A DNA stretch of 47,259 nt from Nemertoderma westbladi (lineage: Eukaryota > Xenacoelomorpha > Nemertodermatida > Nemertodermatidae), in contig JAUCBJ010004633.1 in the NCBI GenBank assembly GCA_032718475.1, positions 1 through 47,259 on the forward strand, written 5' to 3'. The position numbers were made by a program, and so were the translations under genes. Under the pieces are notes generated by a model. It did not search any database. It was not told where the DNA came from and saw only the letters and a list, made by a program, of their open reading frames with translations. Every line of letters begins with the position of its first letter. The stretch's first letter is position 1. Positions 43,260 to 47,259 of this stretch are shown here, piece by piece.

Positions 43260-46200
43260 TTTCCAGAACTACTGTATATTATATTCCCCAGAGATAACTG
43301 GTAGGCCTAATACTCATTTAACAATCATTTAAGGATCAAAGCAAAATATGCGCCCTGGCTAGTCCCTTTAATGTCGAAACAAAAACTACCATTGTCCTCA
43401 TAACGGATGGATCCCACCAACCTACAAACAAAACAACTATCATTGTCATCCTCATAACGGATGGATCCCACCAACCTCCAAACAAAAACTATCATTGTCC
43501 TCCTCATAACGGATGGATCCCACCAACCTCCAAACAAAAAATACCCTTGTCCTCATAACGGATGGATCCCACCAACCTCCAAACAAAAAATACCCTTGTC
43601 CTCATAACGGATGGATCCCACCAACCTCCAAACAAAACAACTATCATTGTCATCCTCATAACGGATGGATCCCACTAACCTCCAAACAAAAAATACCCTT
43701 GTCCTCATAACGGATGGATCCCACCAACCTCCAAACAAAAACTATCATTGTCCTCCTCATAACGGATGGATCCCACCAACCTCCAAACAAAAACTATCAT
43801 TGTCCTCCTCATAACGGATGGATCCCACCAACCTCCAAACAAAAACTATCATTGTCCTCCTCATAACGGATGGATCCCACCAACCTCCAAACAAAAAATA
43901 CCCTTGTTCTCATAACGGATGGATCCCACCAACCTCCAAACAAAAACTATCATTGTCCTCCTCATAACGGATGGATCCCACCAACCTCCAAACAAAAAAT
44001 ACCCTTGTCCTCATAACGGATGGATCCCACCAACCTCCAAACTAAAAATACCCTTGTCCTCATAACGGATGGATCCCACCAACCTCCAAACTAAAAATAC
44101 CCTTGTCCTCATAACGGATGGATCCCACCAACCTACAAACAAAAACTATCCTTGTCATCCTCATAACGGATGGATCCCACCAACCTCCAAACATAAACTA
44201 TCATTGTCCTCCTCATAACGGATGGATCCCACCAACCTCCAAACAAAAACTATCATTGTCCTCCTCATAACGGATGGATCCCACCAACCTCCAAACTAAA
44301 AATACCCTTGTCCTCATAACGGATGGATCCCACCAACCTACAAACAAAAACTATCCTTGTCATCCTCATAACGGATGGATCCCACCAACCTCCAAACATA
44401 AACTATCATTGCCCTCCTCATAACGGATGGATCCCACCAACCTACAAACAAAAAAAACTATCATTGTCCTCATAACGGATGGATCCCACCAACCTCCAAA
44501 CAAAAACTATCATTGTCCTCCTCATAACGGATGGATCCCACCAACCTCCAAACAAAAAATACCCTTGTCCTCATAACGGATGGATCCCACCAACCTCCAA
44601 ACTAAAAATACCCTTGTCCTCATAACGGATGGATCCCACCAACCTCCAAACTAAAAATACCCTTGTCCTCATAACGGATGGATCCCACCAACCTCCAAAC
44701 ATAAACTATCATTGTCCTCCTCATAACGGATGGATCCCACCAACCTCCAAACAAAAACTATCATTGTCCTCCTCATAACGGATGGATCCCACCAACCTCC
44801 AAACTAAAAATACCCTTGTCCTCATAACGGATGGATCCCACCAACCTACAAACAAAAACTATCCTTGTCATCCTCATAACGGATGGATCCCACCAACCTC
44901 CAAACATAAACTATCATTGCCCTCCTCATAACGGATGGATCCCACCAACCTACAAACAAAAAAAACTATCATTGTCCTCATAACGGATGGATCCCACCAA
45001 CCTCCAAACAAAAACTATCATTGTCCTCCTCATAACGGATGGATCCCACCAACCTCCAAACAAAAACTATCATTGTCCTCCTCATAACGGATGGATCCCA
45101 CCAACCTCCAAACTAAAAATACCCTTGTCCTCATAACGGATGGATCCCACCAACCTACAAACAAAAACTATCCTTGTCATCCTCATAACGGATGGATCCC
45201 ACCAACCTCCAAACATAAACTATCATTGTCCTCCTCATAACGGATGGATCCCACCAACCTACAAACAAAAAAAACTATCATTGTCCTCATAACGGATGGA
45301 TCCCACCAACCTACAAACAAAAACTATCATTGTCCTCCTCATAACGGATGGATCCCACCAACCTCCAAACATAAACTATCATTGTCCTCCTCATAACGGA
45401 TGGATCCCACCAACCTACAAACAAAAAAAACTATCATTGTCCTCATAACGGATGGATCCCACCAACCTACAAACAAAAACTATCATTGTCCTCCTCATAA
45501 CGGATGGATCCCACCAACCTACAAACAAAAACTATCATTGTCCTCCTCATAACGGATGGATCCCACCAACCTACAAACAAAAAAAAATACCCTTGTCCTC
45601 ATAACGGATGGATCCCACCAACCTCCAAACAAAAAAAACTATCATTGTCCTCCTCATAACGGATGGATCCCACCAACCTCCAAACAAAAAATACCCTTGT
45701 TCTCATAACGGATGGATCCCACCAACCTCCAAACAAAAACTATCATTGTCCTCCTCATAACGGATGGATCCCACCAACCTCCAAACAAAAAATACCCTTG
45801 TCCCCATAACGGATGGATCCCACCAACCTACAAACAAAAACTATCCTTGTCATCCTCATAACGGATGGATCCCACCAACCTCCAAACAAAAACTATCATT
45901 GTCCACCTCATAACGGATGGATCCCGCCAACCTACAAACAAAAAATACCCTTGTCCTCATAACGGATGGATCCCACCAACCTACAAACATAAACTATCCT
46001 TGTCATCCTCATAACGGATGGATCCCACCAACCTCCAAACAAAAAATACCCTTGTCCTCATAACGGATGGATCCCACCAACCTACAAACAAAAACTACCC
46101 TTGTCCTCATAACGGATGGATCCCACCAACCTCCAAACAAAAAGTATCATTGTCCTCCTCATAACGGATGGATCCCACCAACCTCCAAACAAAAACTATC

Positions 46201-46290
46201 ATTGTCCTCCTCATAACGGATGGATCCCACCAACCTCCAGAGAGATGTGAATTCATGGCAATTGATTTAACCGCCACACAAGTGGGGCTT
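43260..46290 (-). mobile_element. SINE interrupted by an internal tandem expansion
   Basis: On the minus strand the 5' side (about 46,290-46,236) reads TGTGGCGGTTAA...GAATTCACATCTCTCTGGAG, matching the SINE at 19.2-19.4 kb (TTGGCGTAGTCGTTTAA...GAATTCACATCTCTCTAGAG). The 3' side (about 43,400-43,260) reads GGTAGTTTTTGTTTCG, GATCCTTAAATG, AAATGAGT and TCTCTGGGGAATATAA, matching that SINE's body in order. Between them lies the 49-52-bp array, whose core GGTGGGATCCATCC aligns with the SINE's box B region GTGGGTTCGACCC. The array therefore grew inside the SINE. Confidence 0.72.
43375..46240. repeat. 49-52-bp minisatellite with a BamHI site per unit, about 56 copies
   Basis: The constant part is CATAACGGATGGATCCCACC followed by AACCTCCAAAC or AACCTACAAAC. 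Two linker types alternate: AAAAACTATCATTGTCCTCCT (52-bp unit) and AAAAAATACCCTTGTCCT (49-bp unit). Nearly every unit holds GGATCC. A block of about 508 bp is duplicated. The rare variant ATTGCCCTCC occurs at 44,411 and again 508 bases later. Unit lengths are not all multiples of three, so the short open frames with GGWWDPSVMR-type repeats on the minus strand are by-products. Confidence 0.97.
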
Positions 46291-46685
46291 AAAATACCAT
46301 AATATTAAAAAAATATATTTTACAGTATTATAGCGCGAATCTAAACAAATACAGTAGGGTGAGTGAGGGAGATTTGAACCCCAAAAGTTATAATCGGTCT
46401 AAGAACAGATAAATAAATTTTTCAATGCCGTTTTAACTTTTTCACTTTACGTTTATGATTGCTATCATTATGTGAGAGTTTGAGAATTTCAACTCTTAAA
46501 CTTTTTTAATTAAACCAATTATTCGTATTTTCGAAAATGCGTCTCCCTCAATGGGGGGAGACTTGACACCTAGGGTGGTAGACTTGGACCCCACCTCGCA
46601 TACTTGTAAATTCGTTCAAAAATGCAGAAGAAGTGTAATAATGACATGTTCAACATACGGTGGTGATTTCCGGCCATTTACTACT
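46291..46685. other. No gene seen
   Basis: AT-rich spacer. GGGGGAGACTTGACACC and GTAGACTTGGACCCC form short similar patches near 46,555-46,595. No coding or element signature is recognised. Confidence 0.5.
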
Positions 46686-46895
46686 TTATCGAGTATTTTT
46701 TTCCTTTTTTTTTCGAAAGTACTGTAAGTATTTTTTTCATTTTTTTCAAAAGTAAGTATTTTTTTCATTTTTTTGAAAGTACTTTTTTCATTTTTTTCAA
46801 AAGTAAGTATTTATTTCATTTTTTTGAAAGTATTTTTTTTCATTTTTTTCAAGAGTAAGTAATTTTTCTTTTTTTTCGAAAGTATCTGTTTCATT
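46686..46895. repeat. T-rich imperfect repeat (TTTTTTTCATTTTTTT / GAAAGTA)
   Basis: About six irregular copies of a 28-38-bp unit with TTTTTTTCATTTTTTT and CAAAAGTAAGTA or GAAAGTA. This is low-complexity sequence, apparently expanded by slippage. Confidence 0.8.
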
Positions 46896-46924
46896 CTTTA
46901 TGTAGAGATTTCAGGTTTTCCGTT

Positions 46925-47259
46925 TCATTTCCTATTCATATGCACTAGTGTAATGTGGTAATGTAGGCCTACAGTACTGCGTGGGACTAGGCCCTTTTCA
47001 CGGTGCCAGTGCTGTGTTTCGGTCTGGTAGTCTGATAGTACAGTAGTAGGCATAATTGTTATGTTTACGCCCCTGTCTGCTTGTCTGCCTGTGATAACGA
47101 ATAGGTCGTCCCTGAAAAAACTCCAGTGCTCCGATGGACTCTCGAGTTGCGGACTCAGGTGCTCCGATGATGGGCTCTCGATCTGCGCACTCAGGTGCTC
47201 CGATGGATTCACGAGTTGCGGACTCTGGTTCTCCGATGGACTCTGGAGTTGCAGACTCA
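46925..47259 (-). CDS. Possible coding exon with 11-residue repeats, runs off the window
   Basis: The minus strand is open from the window end to a stop at 46,925. The segment 47,259-47,121 has four tandem units, of 33, 33, 36 and 33 bp, on the pattern SPSEHLSPQLE (11 residues). The extra three bases in one unit keep the frame. After the repeats follow FFRDDLFVITGRQADRG and about 55 further residues with no family I recognise. A second frame (ESATRESIGAP) is also open in the repeat. The start lies outside the window. It may be a repetitive exon or a noncoding minisatellite with multiples-of-three units. Confidence 0.35.
   Translation of the reverse strand, partial: SLQLQSPSENQSPQLVNPSEHLSAQIESPSSEHLSPQLESPSEHWSFFRDDLFVITGRQADRGVNITIMPTTVLSDYQTETQHWHREKGLVPRSTVGLHYHITLVHMNRK
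47121..47259. repeat. 33/36-bp tandem repeat at the window end
   Basis: Unit GTGCTCCGATGGACTCTCGA GTTGCGGACTCAG, four visible copies, truncated by the end of the window. Total array length is unknown. Confidence 0.9.

Noticed and set aside
43325-43738. Minus- and plus-strand frames with GGWWDPSVMR or DPTNLQTKN repeats as proteins
   Set aside because: They are short frames opened by the 49-52-bp repeat, with mixed unit lengths that break the frame. They are explained as SINE-derived minisatellite.
43375-46240. CRISPR array
   Set aside because: Spacers are not unique, units are contiguous minisatellite variants, and the genome is eukaryotic.

Overview
The window is eukaryotic nuclear DNA from an animal. 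Genes are split by GT-AG introns of 0.4 to 10.5 kb, unique sequence is AT-rich, and there are LINE and tRNA-derived SINE remnants, inverted-repeat elements and four very large tandem arrays that fill almost half of the window. The one complete gene, a seven-exon casein kinase I alpha, reads like an invertebrate relative of vertebrate CSNK1A1. Frequent short palindromes (AGGCCT, TACCGGTA), LINE motifs and SINE tails suggest a marine invertebrate deuterostome (echinoderm, hemichordate, tunicate or cephalochordate). I cannot choose between these from the sequence.

Layout. 1-4030: satellite with a 20-bp unit. 4085-4885: decayed 3' end of a LINE (+). 4983-8363: CHK/EcKinase-like gene on the minus strand, four exons, catalytic loop present, but the last quarter of the family length is not found. 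It is littered with SINE fragments and one copy of a dispersed repeat. 8.4-14.5 kb: intergenic, with a possible Harbinger nuclease remnant, homopolymers, a second copy of the dispersed repeat (inverted), a CAGTACTG-rich patch and a 570-bp inverted-repeat element. 14507-35442: CK1 alpha, plus strand, seven exons, 356 aa predicted. Intron 2 holds long inverted repeats. Intron 4 holds a SINE, a 200-bp terminal-inverted-repeat element and a nested foldback element. Intron 5 opens directly into a 2.5-kb GTTAGT-type array, and intron 6 into a 10.4-kb array with a 58-bp unit. 35.4-37 kb: probable 3' UTR of CK1 alpha, meeting a possible minus-strand terminal exon tail to tail. 38.2-40.4 kb: a decayed coding fragment and a minus-strand LINE remnant. 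43.26-46.29 kb: a SINE split by an internal expansion of about 56 units. 46.9-47.26 kb: T-rich repeats and a minus-strand open frame with 11-residue repeats running off the window.

Main result. The 58-bp array of intron 6 is an amplification of the exon 6 / intron 6 junction of CK1 alpha itself. Each unit carries about 43 bp of the exon 3' end plus the intact 5' splice site AAAG|GTGAGT, giving roughly 180-190 tandem consensus splice donors in one intron. The array of intron 5 also starts at its exon's 5' splice site and is built of GTTAGT/GTTCGT units resembling that donor. The array at 43.4-46.2 kb is seeded inside a SINE. So three of the four arrays grew from identifiable functional sequences, two of them from adjacent splice donors in one gene. 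Three overlapping antisense reading frames of about 3,500 codons across the intron 6 array are a by-product of its composition, not genes.
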